Assembly: GCF_905171765.1 (NCBI RefSeq)
Contig: NC_053392.1
Span: 400,513,899-400,577,898, forward strand
Length of the DNA stretch: 64,000 nucleotides
Reading direction: 5' to 3'
Source: Bufo bufo
Taxonomy: Eukaryota; Chordata; Amphibia; Anura; Bufonidae
Under the pieces are notes generated by a model. It was not told the origin of the DNA, did no database searches, and was given only the letters and a program-made list of their open reading frames with translations. The position numbers and the translations under genes were made by a program. How positions within the stretch are numbered: the stretch's first letter is position 1; the number at the start of each line of letters is the position of its first letter. Shown here in pieces: positions 20,515 through 33,622 of this stretch.

Positions 20515-23500
20515 TGTCACCCAGCGCCAAAAAAATAGACCTGATATTTCTATTCAACCAAATGTGTACTGTTTTAGCTGGTCAAGTTATTTGTAGTGAC
20601 CGTAAAAGCACACTTTTTGTTCTGGGTTAAAAAACTATTCCCAAATTTGCCATTCTCAAAATAACTAGTTTCTGGTATATGAGGCCTACTTGAAATCTAT
20701 CCCAAAAAGGATATCTTACATTGAAGGTGCTGATAGTGTCATTCAGAAAAACCTAAGACACACGCTAGCGTGCAGATAGAAGTCTGATTCTGTGATTAAA
20801 CCTATACCTGTCACACAGCGCAAAAAAAAACAGGCCTCACATCTCTATTCAACCAAATCTGTACTGTTTTAGCTGGTCAAGTTATTTGTAGTGACTGTAA
20901 AAGCACTTTTTATTTTCTGGATTGAAAAACTATTCCCAAATTTGCCATTCTCAAAATAACTAGTTTCTGGTATTTGAGGCCTACTTGAAATCTATCCCAA
21001 AAAGGATATCTTACATTGAAGGTACTGATAGTGTCATTTAGAAAAACCTAAGACACACGCTAGCGTGCAGATAGAAGTCTGATTCTGTGATTAAACCTAT
21101 ACCTGTCACACAGTGCAAAAAAAAACAGGCCTCACATCTCTATTCAACCAAATCTGTACTGTTTTAGCTGGTCAAGTTATTTGTAGTGACCGTAAAAGCA
21201 CTTTTTATTTTCTGGATTGAAAAACTATTCCCAAATTTGCCATTCTCAAAATAACTAGTTTCTGGTATTTGAGGCCTACTTGAAATCTATCCCAAAAAGG
21301 ATATATTACATTGAAGGTACTGATAGTGTCATTCAGAAAAACCTAAGACACACGCTAGCGTGCAGATAGAAGTCTGATTCTGTGATTAAACCTATACCTG
21401 TCACACAGCGCAAAAAAAAAACAGGCCTCACATCTCTATTCAACCAAATCTGTACTGTTTTAGCTGGTCAAGTTATTTGTAGTGACCGTAAAAGCACTTT
21501 TTATTTTCTGGATTGAAAAACTATTCCCAAATTTGCCATTCTCAAAATAACTAGTTTCTGGTATTTGAGGCCTACTTGAAATCTATCCCAAAAAGGATAT
21601 CTTAGAATGAAGGCACTGATAGTGTCATTCAGAAAAACCTAAGACACACGCTAGCGTGCAGATAGAAGTCTGATTCTGTGATTAAACCTATACCTGTCAC
21701 ACAGCGCAAAAAAAAACAGGCCTCACATCTCTATTCAACCAAATCTGTACTGTTTTAGCTGGTCAAGTTATTTGTAGTGACCGTAAAAGCACTTTTTATT
21801 TTCTGGATTGAAAAACTATTCCCAAATTTGCCATTCTCAAAATAACTAGTTTCTGGTATTTGAGGCCTACTTGAAATCTATCCCAAAAAGGATATCTTAG
21901 AATGAAGGCACTGATAGTGTCATTCAGAAAAACCTAAGACACACGCTAGCGTGCAGATAGAAGTCTGATTCTGTGATTAAACCTATACCTGTCACACAGC
22001 GCAAAAAAAAACAGGCCTCACATCTCTATTCAACCAAATCTGTACTGTTTTAGCTGGTCAAGTTATTTGTAGTGACCGTAAAAGCACACTTTTTGTTCTG
22101 GGTTGAAAAACTATTCCCAAATTTGCCATTCTCAAAATAACTAGTTTCTGGTATTTGAGGCCTACTTGAAATCTATCCCAAAAAGGATATCTTACATTGA
22201 AGGTACTGATAGTGTCATTCAGAAAAACCTAAGACACACGCTAGCGTGCAGATAGAAGTCTGATTCTGAGATTAAACCTATACCTGTCACACAGCGCAAA
22301 AAAAAAACTGGCCTCACATCTCTATTCAACCAAATCTGTACTGTTTTAGCTGGTCAAGTTATTTGTAGTGACCGTAAAAGCACTTTTTTTTTTCTGGATT
22401 GAAAAACTATTCCCAAATTTGCCATTCTCAAAATAACTAGTTTCTGGTATTTGAGGCCTACTTGAAATATATCCCAAAAAGGATATCTTACATTGAAGGT
22501 ACTGATAGTGTCATTCAGAAAAACCTAAGACACACGCTAGCGTGCAGATAGAAGTCTGATTCTGTGATTCAACCTATACCTGTCACACAGCGCAAAAAAA
22601 AACAGGCCTCACATCTCTATTCAACCAAATCTGTACTGTTTTAGCTGGTCAAGTTATTTGTAGTGACCGTAAAAGCACACTTTTTTTTTTTGGGTTGAAA
22701 AACTATTCCCAAATTTGCCATTCTCAAAATAACTAGTTTCTGGTATTTGAGGCCTACTTGAAATCTATCCCAAAAAGGATATATTACATTGAAGGTACTG
22801 ATAGTGTCATTCAGAAAAACCTAAGACACACGCTAGCGTGCAGATAGAAGTCTGATTCTGTGATTAAACCTATACCTGTCACACAGCGCAAAAAAAAACC
22901 AGGCCTCACATCTCTATTCAACCAAATCTGTACTGTTTTAGCTGGTCAAGTTATTTGTAGTGACCGTAAAAGCACTTTTTATTTTCTGGATTGAAAAACT
23001 ATTCCCAAATTTGCCATTCTCAAAATAACTAGTTTCTGGTATTTGAGGCCTACTTGAAATCTATCCCAAAAAGGATATCTTAGAATGAAGGCACTGATAG
23101 TGTCATTCAGAAAAACCTAAGACACACGCTAGCGTGCAGATAGAAGTCTGATTCTGTGATTAAACCTATACCTGTCACACAGCGCAAAAAAAAACAGGCC
23201 TCACATCTCTATTCAACCAAATCTGTACTGTTTTAGCTGGTCAAGTTATTTGTAGTGACCGTAAAAGCACTTTTTATTTTCTGGATTGAAAAACTATTCC
23301 CAAATTTGCCATTCTCAAAATAACTAGTTTCTGGTATTTGAGGCCTACTTGAAATCTATCCCAAAAAGGATATCTTAGAATGAAGGCACTGATAGTGTCA
23401 TTCAGAAAAACCTAAGACACACGCTAGCGTGCAGATAGAAGTCTGATTCTGTGATTAAACCTATACCTGTCACACAGCGCAAAAAAAAACAGGCCTCACA

Positions 23501-26500
23501 TCTCTATTCAACCAAATCTGTACTGTTTTAGCTGGTCAAGTTATTTGTAGTGACCGTAAAAGCACACTTTTTGTTCTGGGTTGAAAAACTATTCCCAAAT
23601 TTGCCATTCTCAAAATAACTAGTTTCTGGTATTTGAGGCCTACTTGAAATCTATCCCAAAAAGGATATCTTACATTGAAGGTACTGATAGTGTCATTCAG
23701 AAAAACCTAAGACACACTCTAGCGTGCAGATAGAAGTCTGATTCTGAGATTAAACCTATACCTGTCACACAGCGCAAAAAAAAAAACTGGCCTCACATCT
23801 CTATTCAACCAAATCTGTACTGTTTTAGCTGGTCAAGTTATTTGTAGTGACCGTAAAAGCACTTTTTTTTTTCTGGATTGAAAAACTATTCCCAAATTTG
23901 CCATTCTCAAAATAACTAGTTTCTGGTATTTGAGGCCTACTTGAAATATATCCCAAAAAGGATATCTTACATTGAAGGTACTGATAGTGTCATTCAGAAA
24001 AACCTAAGACACACGCTAGCGTGCAGATAGAAGTCTGATTCTGTGATTCAACCTATACCTGTCACACAGCGCAAAAAAAAACAGGCCTCACATCTCTATT
24101 CAACCAAATCTGTACTGTTTTAGCTGGTCAAGTTATTTGTAGTGACCGTAAAAGCACACTTTTTTTTTTTGGGTTGAAAAACTATTCCCAAATTTGCCAT
24201 TCTCAAAATAACTAGTTTCTGGTATTTGAGGCCTACTTGAAATCTATCCCAAAAAGGATATATTACATTGAAGGTACTGATAGTGTCATTCAGAAAAACC
24301 TAAGACACACGCTAGCGTGCAGATAGAAGTCTGATTCTGTGATTAAACCTATACCTGTCACACAGCGCAAAAAAAAAACAGGCCTCACATCTCTATTCAA
24401 CCAAATCTGTACTGTTTTAGCTGGTCAAGTTATTTGTAGTGACCGTAAAAGCACTTTTTATTTTCTGAATTGAAAAACTATTCCCAAATTTGCCATTCTC
24501 AAAATAACTAGTTTCTGGTATTTGAGGCCTACTTGAAATCTATCCCAAAAAGGATATCTTAGAATGAAGGCACTGATAGTGTCATTCAGAAAAACCTAAG
24601 ACACACGCTAGCGTGCAGATAGAAGTCTGATTCTGTGATTAAACCTATACCTGTCACACAGCGCAAAAAAAAACAGGCCTCACATCTCTATTCAACCAAA
24701 TCTGTACTGTTTTAGCTGGTCAAGTTATTTGTAGTGACCGTAAAAGCACTTTTTATTTTCTGGATTGAAAAACTATTCCCAAATTTGCCATTCTCAAAAT
24801 AACTAGTTTCTGGTATTTGAGGCCTACTTGAAATCTATCCCAAAAAGGATATCTTAGAATGAAGGCACTGATAGTGTCATTCAGAAAAACCTAAGACACA
24901 CGCTAGCGTGCAGATAGAAGTCTGATTCTGTGATTAAACCTATACCTGTCACACAGCGCAAAAAAAAACAGGCCTCACATCTCTATTCAACCAAATCTGT
25001 ACTGTTTTAGCTGGTCAAGTTATTTGTAGTGACCGTAAAAGCACACTTTTTGTTCTGGGTTGAAAAACTATTCCCAAATTTGCCATTCTCAAAATAACTA
25101 GTTTCTGGTATTTGAGGCCTACTTGAAATCTATCCCAAAAAGGATATCTTACATTGAAGGTACTGATAGTGTCATTCAGAAAAACCTAAGACACACGCTA
25201 GCTTGCAGATAGAAGTCTGATTCTGAGATTAAACCTATACCTGTCACACAGCGCAAAAAAAAAACTGGCCTCACATCTCTATTCAACCAAATCTGTACTG
25301 TTTTAGCTGGTCAAGTTATTTGTAGTGACCGTAAAAGCACTTTTTTTTTTCTGGATTGAAAAACTATTCCCAAATTTGCCATTCTCAAAATAACTAGTTT
25401 CTGGTATTTGAGGCCGACTTGAAATCTATCCCAAAAAGGATATCTTACATTGAAGGTACTGATAGTGTCATTCAGAAAAACCTAAGACACACGCTAGCGT
25501 GCAGATAGAAGTCTGATTCTGTGATTCAACCTATACCTGTCACACAGCGCAAAAAAAAAACAGGCCTCACATCTCTATTCAACCAAATCTGTACTGTTTT
25601 AGCTGGTCAAGTTATTTGTAGTGACCGTAAAAGCACACTTTTTTTTTCTGGGTTGAAAAACTATTCCCAAATTTGCCATTCTCAAAATAACTAGTTTCTG
25701 GTATTTGAGGCCTACTTGAAATCTATCCCAAAAAGGATATCTTACATTGAAGGTACTGATAGTGTCATTCAGAAAAACCTAAGACACACGCTAGCGTGCA
25801 GATAGAAGTCTGATTCTGTGATTAAACCTATACCTGTCACACAGCGCAAAAAAAAAACAGGCCTCACATCTCTATTCAACCAAATCTGTACTGTTTTAGC
25901 TGGTCAAGTTATTTGTAGTGACCGTAAAAGCACTTTTTATTTTCTAGATTGAAAAACTATTCCCAAATTTGCCATTCTCAAAATAACTAGTTTCTGGTAT
26001 TTGAGGCCTACTTGAAATCTATCCCAAAAAGGATATCTTAGAATGAAGGCACTGATAGTGTCATTCAGAAAAACCTAAGACACACGCTAGCGTGCAGATA
26101 GAAGTCTGATTCTGTGATTAAACCTATACCTGTCACACAGCGCAAAAAAAAACAGGCCTCACATCTCTATTCAACCAAATCTGTACTGTTTTAGCTGGTC
26201 AAGTTATTTGTAGTGACCGTAAAAGCACTTTTTATTTTCTGGATTGAAAAACTATTCCCAAATTTGCCATTCTCAAAATAACTAGTTTCTGGTATTTGAG
26301 GCCTACTTGAAATCTATCCCAAAAAGGATATCTTAGAATGAAGGCACTGATAGTGTCATTCAGAAAAACCTAAGACACACGCTAGCGTGCAGATAGAAGT
26401 CTGATTCTGTGATTAAACCTATACCTGTCACACAGCGCAAAAAAAAAACAGGCCTCACATCTCTATTCAACCAAATCTGTACTGTTTTAGCTGGTCAAGT

Positions 26501-29500
26501 TATTTGTAGTGACCGTAAAAGCACACTTTTTGTTCTGGTTGAAAAACTATTCCCAAATTTGCCATTCTCAAAATAACTAGTTTCTGGTATTTGAGGCCTA
26601 CTTGAAATCTATCCCAAAAAGGATATCTTACATTGAAGGTACTGATAGTGTCATTCAGAAAAACCTAAGACACACGCTAGCGTGCAGATAGAAGTCTGAT
26701 TCTGAGATTAAACCTATACCTGTCACACAGCGCAAAAAAAAAACTGGCCTCACATCTCTATTCAACCAAATCTGTACTGTTTTAGCTGGTCAAGTTATTT
26801 GTAGTGACCGTAAAAGCACTTTTTTTTTTCTGGATTGAAAAACTATTCCCAAATTTGCCATTCTCAAAATAACTAGTTTCTGGTATTTGAGGCCTACTTG
26901 AAATATATCCCAAAAAGGATATCTTACATTGAAGGTACTGATAGTGTCATTCAGAAAAACCTAAGACACACGCTAGCGTGCAGATAGAAGTCTGATTCTG
27001 TGATTCAACCTATACCTGTCACACAGCGCAAAAAAAAAACAGGCCTCACATCTCTATTCAACCAAATCTGTACTGTTTTAGCTGGTCAAGTTATTTGTAG
27101 TGACCGTAAAAGCACACTTTTTTTTTTTGGGTTGAAAAACTATTCCCAAATTTGCCATTCTCAAAATAACTAGTTTCTGGTATTTGAGGCCTACTTGAAA
27201 TCTATCCCAAAAAGGATATATTACATTGAAGGTACTGATAGTGTCATTCAGAAAAACCTAAGACACACGCTAGCGTGCAGATAGAAGTCTGATTCTGTGA
27301 TTAAACCTATACCTGTCACACAGCGCAAAAAAAAAACAGGCCTCACATCTCTATTCAACCAAATCTGTACTGTTTTAGCTGGTCAAGTTATTTGTAGTGA
27401 CCGTAAAAGCACTTTTTATTTTCTGGATTGAAAAACTATTCCCAAATTTGCCATTCTCAAAATAACTAGTTTCTGGTATTTGAGGCCTACTTGAAATCTA
27501 TCCCAAAAAGGATATCTTAGAATGAAGGCACTGATAGTGTCATTCAGAAAAACCTAAGACACACGCTAGCGTGCAGATAGAAGTCTGATTCTGTGATTAA
27601 ACCTATACCTGTCACACAGCGCAAAAAAAAACAGGCCTCACATCTCTATTCAACCAAATCTGTACTGTTTTAGCTGGTCAAGTTATTTGTAGTGACCTTA
27701 AAAGCACTTTTTATTTTCTGGATTGAAAAACTATTCCCAAATTTGCCATTCTCAAAATAACTAGTTTCTGGTATTTGAGGCCTACTTGAAATCTATCCCA
27801 AAAAGGATATCTTAGAATGAAGGCACTGATAGTGTCATTCAGAAAAACCTAAGACACACGCTAGCGTGCAGATAGAAGTCTGATTCTGTGATTAAACCTA
27901 TACCTGTCACACAGCGCAAAAAAAAACAGGCCTCACATCTCTATTCAACCAAATCTGTACTGTTTTAGCTGGTCAAGTTATTTGTAGTGACCGTAAAAGC
28001 ACACTTTTTGTTCTGGGTTGAAAAACTATTCCCAAATTTGCCATTCTCAAAATAACTAGTTTCTGGTATTTGAGGCCTACTTGAAATCTATCCCAAAAAG
28101 GATATCTTACATTGAAGGTACTGATAGTGTCATTCAGAAAAACCTAAGACACACTCTAGCGTGCAGATAGAAGTCTGATTCTGAGATTAAACCTATACCT
28201 GTCACACAGCGCAAAAAAAAAACTGGCCTCACATCTCTATTCAACCAAATCTGTACTGTTTTAGCTGGTCAAGTTATTTGTAGTGACCGTAAAAGCACTT
28301 TTTTTTTTCTGGATTGAAAAACTATTCCCAAATTTGCCATTCTCAAAATAACTAGTTTCTGGTATTTGAGGCCTACTTGAAATATATCCCAAAAAGGATA
28401 TCTTACATTGAAGGTACTGATAGTGTCATTCAGAAAAACCTAAGACACACGCTAGCGTGCAGATAGAAGTCTGATTCTGTGATTCAACCTATACCTGTCA
28501 CACAGCGCAAAAAAAAACAGGCCTCACATCTCTATTCAACCAAATCTGTACTGTTTTAGCTGGTCAAGTTATTTGTAGTGACCGTAAAAGCACACTTTTT
28601 TTTTTTGGGTTGAAAAACTATTCCCAAATTTGCCATTCTCAAAATAACTAGTTTCTGGTATTTGAGGCCTACTTGAAATCTATCCCAAAAAGGATATATT
28701 ACATTGAAGGTACTGATAGTGTCATTCAGAAAAACCTAAGACACACGCTAGCGTGCAGATAGAAGTCTGATTCTGTGATTAAACCTATACCTGTCACACA
28801 GCGCAAAAAAAAAAACAGGCCTCACATCTCTATTCAACCAAATCTGTACTGTTTTAGCTGGTCAAGTTATTTGTAGTGACCGTAAAAGCACTTTTTATTT
28901 TCTGGATTGAAAAACTATTCCCAAATTTGCCATTCTCAAAATAACTAGTTTCTGGTATTTGAGGCCTACTTGAAATCTATCCCAAAAAGGATATCTTAGA
29001 ATGAAGGCACTGATAGTGTCATTCAGAAAAACCTAAGACACACGCTAGCGTGCAGATAGAAGTCTGATTCTGTGATTAAACCTATACCTGTCACACAGCG
29101 CAAAAAAAAACAGGCCTCACATCTCTATTCAACCAAATCTGTACTGTTTTAGCTGGTCAAGTTATTTGTAGTGACCGTAAAAGCACTTTTTATTTTCTGG
29201 ATTGAAAAACTATTCCCAAATTTGCCATTCTCAAAATAACTAGTTTCTGGTATTTGAGGCCTACTTGAAATCTATCCCAAAAAGGATATCTTAGAATGAA
29301 GGCACTGATAGTGTCATTCAGAAAAACCTAAGACACACGCTAGCGTGCAGATAGAAGTCTGATTCTGTGATTAAACCTATACCTGTCACACAGCGCAAAA
29401 AAAAACAGGCCTCACATCTCTATTCAACCAAATCTGTACTGTTTTAGCTGGTCAAGTTATTTGTAGTGACCGTAAAAGCACACTTTTTGTTCTGGGTTGA

Positions 29501-30402
29501 AAAACTATTCCCAAATTTGCCATTCTCAAAATAACTAGTTTCTGGTATTTGAGGCCTACTTGAAATCTATCCCAAAAAGGATATCTTACATTGAAGGTAC
29601 TGATAGTGTCATTCAGAAAAACCTAAGACACACGCTAGCTTGCAGATAGAAGTCTGATTCTGAGATTAAACCTATACCTGTCACACAGCGCAAAAAAAAA
29701 ACTGGCCTCACATCTCTATTCAACCAAATCTGTACTGTTTTAGCTGGTCAAGTTATTTGTAGTGACCGTAAAAGCACTTTTTTTTTTCTGGATTGAAAAA
29801 CTATTCCCAAATTTGCCATTCTCAAAATAACTAGTTTCTGGTATTTGAGGCCGACTTGAAATCTATCCCAAAAAGGATATCTTACATTGAAGGTACTGAT
29901 AGTGTCATTCAGAAAAACCTAAGACACACGCTAGCGTGCAGATAGAAGTCTGATTCTGTGATTAAACCTATACCTGTCACACAGCGCAAAAAAAAAACAG
30001 GCCTCACATCTCTATTCAACCAAATCTGTACTGTTTTAGCTGGTCAAGTTATTTGTAGTGACCGTAAAAGCACACTTTTTTTTTCTGGGTTGAAAAACTA
30101 TTCCCAAATTTGCCATTCTCAAAATAACTAGTTTCTGGTATTTGAGGCCTACTTGAAATCTATCCCAAAAAGGATATCTTACATTGAAGGTACTGATAGT
30201 GTCATTCAGAAAAACCTAAGACACACGCTAGCGTGCAGATAGAAGTCTGATTCTGTGATTAAACCTATACCTGTCACACAGCGCAAAAAAAAAACAGGCC
30301 TCACATCTCTATTCAACCAAATCTGTACTGTTTTAGCTGGTCAAGTTATTTGTAGTGACCGTAAAAGCACTTTTTATTTTCTGGATTGAAAAACTATTCC
30401 CA
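20515..30402 (+). repeat. 296-bp satellite array with hierarchical (higher-order) organisation, about 33 units
   Basis: Head-to-tail units of about 295-297 bp run from CAGGCCTCACATCTC through GACACACGCTAGCGTGC to a short A run. Diagnostic variants recur in the order A-A-B-C-D, so the B variant (GCACACTTTTTGTTCTG) appears at 22084, 23562, 25041, 26521, 27999 and 29478, a five-unit period of 1,478-1,480 bp. Rarer marks recur at 4,436-4,437 bp, i.e. 15 units. The array ends abruptly inside a unit at 30402 and joins a copy of the hAT promoter block. No coding capacity. Confidence 0.93.
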
Positions 30403-31210
30403 ATAGTTCGGGTTCGTACCGAATTTTTGGGGTGTCCGTGACACAGACCCGAACCCGAACATTTACGTAAAAGTCCGTGTTCGGGTTTGGTGTTCGGCGC
30501 TTTCTTGGCGCTTTTTGAAAGGCTGCAAAGCAGCCAATCAACAAGCATCATACTACTTGCCCCAAGAGGCCATCACAGCCTTGCCTACTATTGGCATGGC
30601 TGTGATTGGCCAGTGCAGCATGTGACCCAGCCTCTATATAAGCTTGGGTCACGTAGCGCTGCACGTCACTCTGCTGATTCAAGCATAGGGAGAGGTTGCA
30701 GCTGCGACGTTAGGGCGAGATTAGGCAGATTAACTCCTCCAAAAGACTTGATTCTGTGATCGATCTGCAGCTGTGCATCATTGAAGTGCTAATATTGACT
30801 TGCTCACTTTTTTGAGGCTGCCCAGAGCGTTTTTAGATCACTTTTTTTCTGGGGTGATCGGCGGCCATTTTGTGACTTGTGGTGCGCCAGCACAAGCTAT
30901 CACCAAGTTTATTTAACCATCAATAGTGTGGTTATTTTGTGCTATATCCTACAACAGCTGCAGGCTGAGCCTGTGTCACAGAAGTGCATTTAACCATCAA
31001 CAGTCTGGTTATTTTTTGGCCATATACTACATCAGCTGCAGGCTGAGCCTATATCACCGAAGTGTATTTAACCATCAACAGTCTGATTATTTTTTGGCCA
31101 TATACTACATCTGGTGCAGGCTGAGCCTGTGTCACCCAAGTGCATTTAACCATCAACAGTGTGGTTATTTTTTGGCCATATACTACATCAGGGGCAAGTT
31201 GAGCCTGTCA
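30403..31210 (+). repeat. First internal duplicate of the hAT 5' region (promoter and 79-bp repeats)
   Basis: Repeats the sequence from about 19554 onward but lacks the outermost about 24 bp of the terminal repeat, and has four rather than six 79-bp units. The junction CCCAATAGTTCGGG is identical to that of the second duplicate. Confidence 0.9.
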
Positions 31211-32815
31211 CCCAGCGCCTAAAAAATAGACCTGACATTTCTATTCAACCAAATCTGTACTGTTTTAGCTGGTCAAGTTATTTGTAGTGACCGTAAAAGC
31301 ACACTTTTTGTTCTGGGTTGAAAAACTATTCCCAAATTTGCCATTCTCAAAATAACTAGTTTCTGGTATATAAGGCCTACTTGAAATCTATCCCAAAAAG
31401 GATATCTTACATTGAAGGTGCTGATAGTGTCATTCAGAAAAACCTAAGACACACGCTAGCGTGCAGATAGAAGTCTGATTCTGTGATTAAACCTATACCT
31501 GTCACACAGCGCAAAAAAAAAAAAACAGGCCTCACATCTCTATTCAACCAAATCTGTACTGTTTTAGCTGGTCAAGTTATTTGTAGTGACCGTAAAAGCA
31601 CTTTTTATTTTCTGGATTGAAAAACTATTCCCAAATTTGCCATTCTCAAAATAACTCGTTTCTGGTATTTGAGGCCTACTTGAAATCTATCCCAAAAAGG
31701 ATATCTTAGATTGAAGGCACTGATAGTGTCATTCAGAAAAACCTAAGACACACGCTAGCGTGCAGATAGAAGTCTGATTCTGTGATTAAACCTATACCTG
31801 TCACACAGCGCAAAAGAAAACAGGCCTCACATCTCTATTTAACCAAATCTGTACTGTTTTAGCTGGTCAAGTTATTTGTAGTGACCGTAAAAGCACACTT
31901 TTTGTTCTGGGTTGAAAAACTATTCCCAAATTTGCCATTCTCAAAATAACTAGTTTCTGGTATTTGAGGCCTACTTGAAATCTATCCCAAAAAGGATATC
32001 TTACATTGAAGGTACTGATAGTGTCATTCAGAAAAACCTAAGACACACGCTACCGTGCAGATAGAAGTCTGATTCTGTGATTAAACCTATACCTGTCACA
32101 CAGCGCAAAAAAAAAACAGGCCTCACATTTCTATTCAACCAAATCTGTACTGTTTTAGCTGGTCAAGTTATTTGTAGTGACCGTAAAAGCACTTTTTATT
32201 TTCTAGATTGAAAAACTATTCCCAAATTTGCCATTCTCAAAATAACTAGTTTCTGGTATTTGAGGCCTACTTGAAATCTATCCCAAAAAGGATATCTTAC
32301 ATTGAAGGTACTGATAGTGTCATTCAGAAAATTCTAAGACACACGCTAGCGTGCAGATAGAAGTCTGATTCTGTGATTAAACCTATACCTGTCACACAGC
32401 GCAAAAAAAAAACAGGCCTCACATCTCTATTCAACCAAATCTGAACTGTTTTAGCTAGTCAAGTTATTTGTAGTGTCCGTAAAAGCACTTTTTATTTTCT
32501 GGATTGAAAAACTATTCCCAAATTTGCCATTCTCAAAATAACTAGTTTCTGGTATTTGAGGCCTACTTGAAATCTATCCCAAAAAGGATATCTTACATTG
32601 AAGGTACTGATAGTGTCATTCAGAAAAACCTAAGACACACGCTAGCGTGCAGATAGAAGTCTGATTCTGTGATTAAACCTATACCTGTCACACAGCGCAA
32701 AAAAAAACAGGCCTCACATCTCTATTCAACCAAATCTGTACTGTTTTAGCTGGTCAAGTTATTTGTAGTGACCGTAAAAGCACTTTTTATTTTCTGGATT
32801 GAAAAACTATTCCCA
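31211..32815 (+). repeat. 296-bp array segment 2, about 5.4 units
   Basis: The same unit family as the main array, with the first unit more diverged. It ends at the same unit position as the main array, followed by the second promoter duplicate. Together with the preceding block it forms a 2,413-bp higher-order unit. Confidence 0.9.
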
Positions 32816-33622
32816 ATAGTTCGGGTTCGTACCGAATTTTGGGGTGTCCGTGACACGGACCCGAACCCGAACATTTTCGTAAAAGTCTGTGTTCGGGATT
32901 GGTGTTCGGCGCTTTCTTGGCGCTTTTTGAAAGGCTGCAAAGCAGCCAATCAACAAGCATCATACTACTTGCCCCAAGAGGCCATCACAGCCTTGCCTAC
33001 TATTGGCATGGCTGTGATTGGCCAGTGCAGCATGTGACCCAGCCTCTATATAAGCTTAGGTCACGTAGCGCTGCACGTCACTCTGCTGATTCAAGCATAG
33101 GGAGAGGTTGCAGCTGCGACGTTAGGGCGAGATTAGGCAGATTAACTCCTCCAAAAGACTTGATTCTGTGATCGATCTGCAGCTGTGCATCATTGAAGTG
33201 CTAATATTGACTTGCTCACTTTTTTGAGGCTGCCCAGAGCGTTTTTTGGATCACTTTTTTTCTGGGGTGATCGGAGGCCATTTTGTGACTTGTGGTGCGC
33301 CAGCACAAGCTATCACCAAGTGTATTTAACCATCAATAGTGTGGTTATTTTGTGCTATATCCTACAACAGCTGCAGGCTGAGCCTGTGTCACAGAAGTGC
33401 ATTTAACCATCAACAGTCTGGTTATTTTTTGGCCATATACTACATCAGCTGCAGGCTGAGCCTATGTCACCGAAGTGTATTTAACCATCAACAGTCTGAT
33501 TATTTTTTGGCCATATACTACATCTGGTGCAGGCTGAGCCTGTGTCACCCAAGTGCATTTAACCATCAACAGTGTGGTTATTTTTTGGCCATATACTACA
33601 TCAGGGGCAAGTTGAGCCTGTC
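32816..33622 (+). repeat. Second internal duplicate of the hAT 5' region
   Basis: Nearly identical to 30403-31210 and offset by 2,412-2,413 bp, including the same truncated left edge. The two therefore arose by one tandem duplication of promoter block plus array. Confidence 0.9.

Noticed and set aside
20091..20630. Small frames of repeated Cys/His-containing peptides
   Set aside because: They translate the 79-bp tandem repeat; the same peptides recur in the duplicated blocks at 30926 and 33339.
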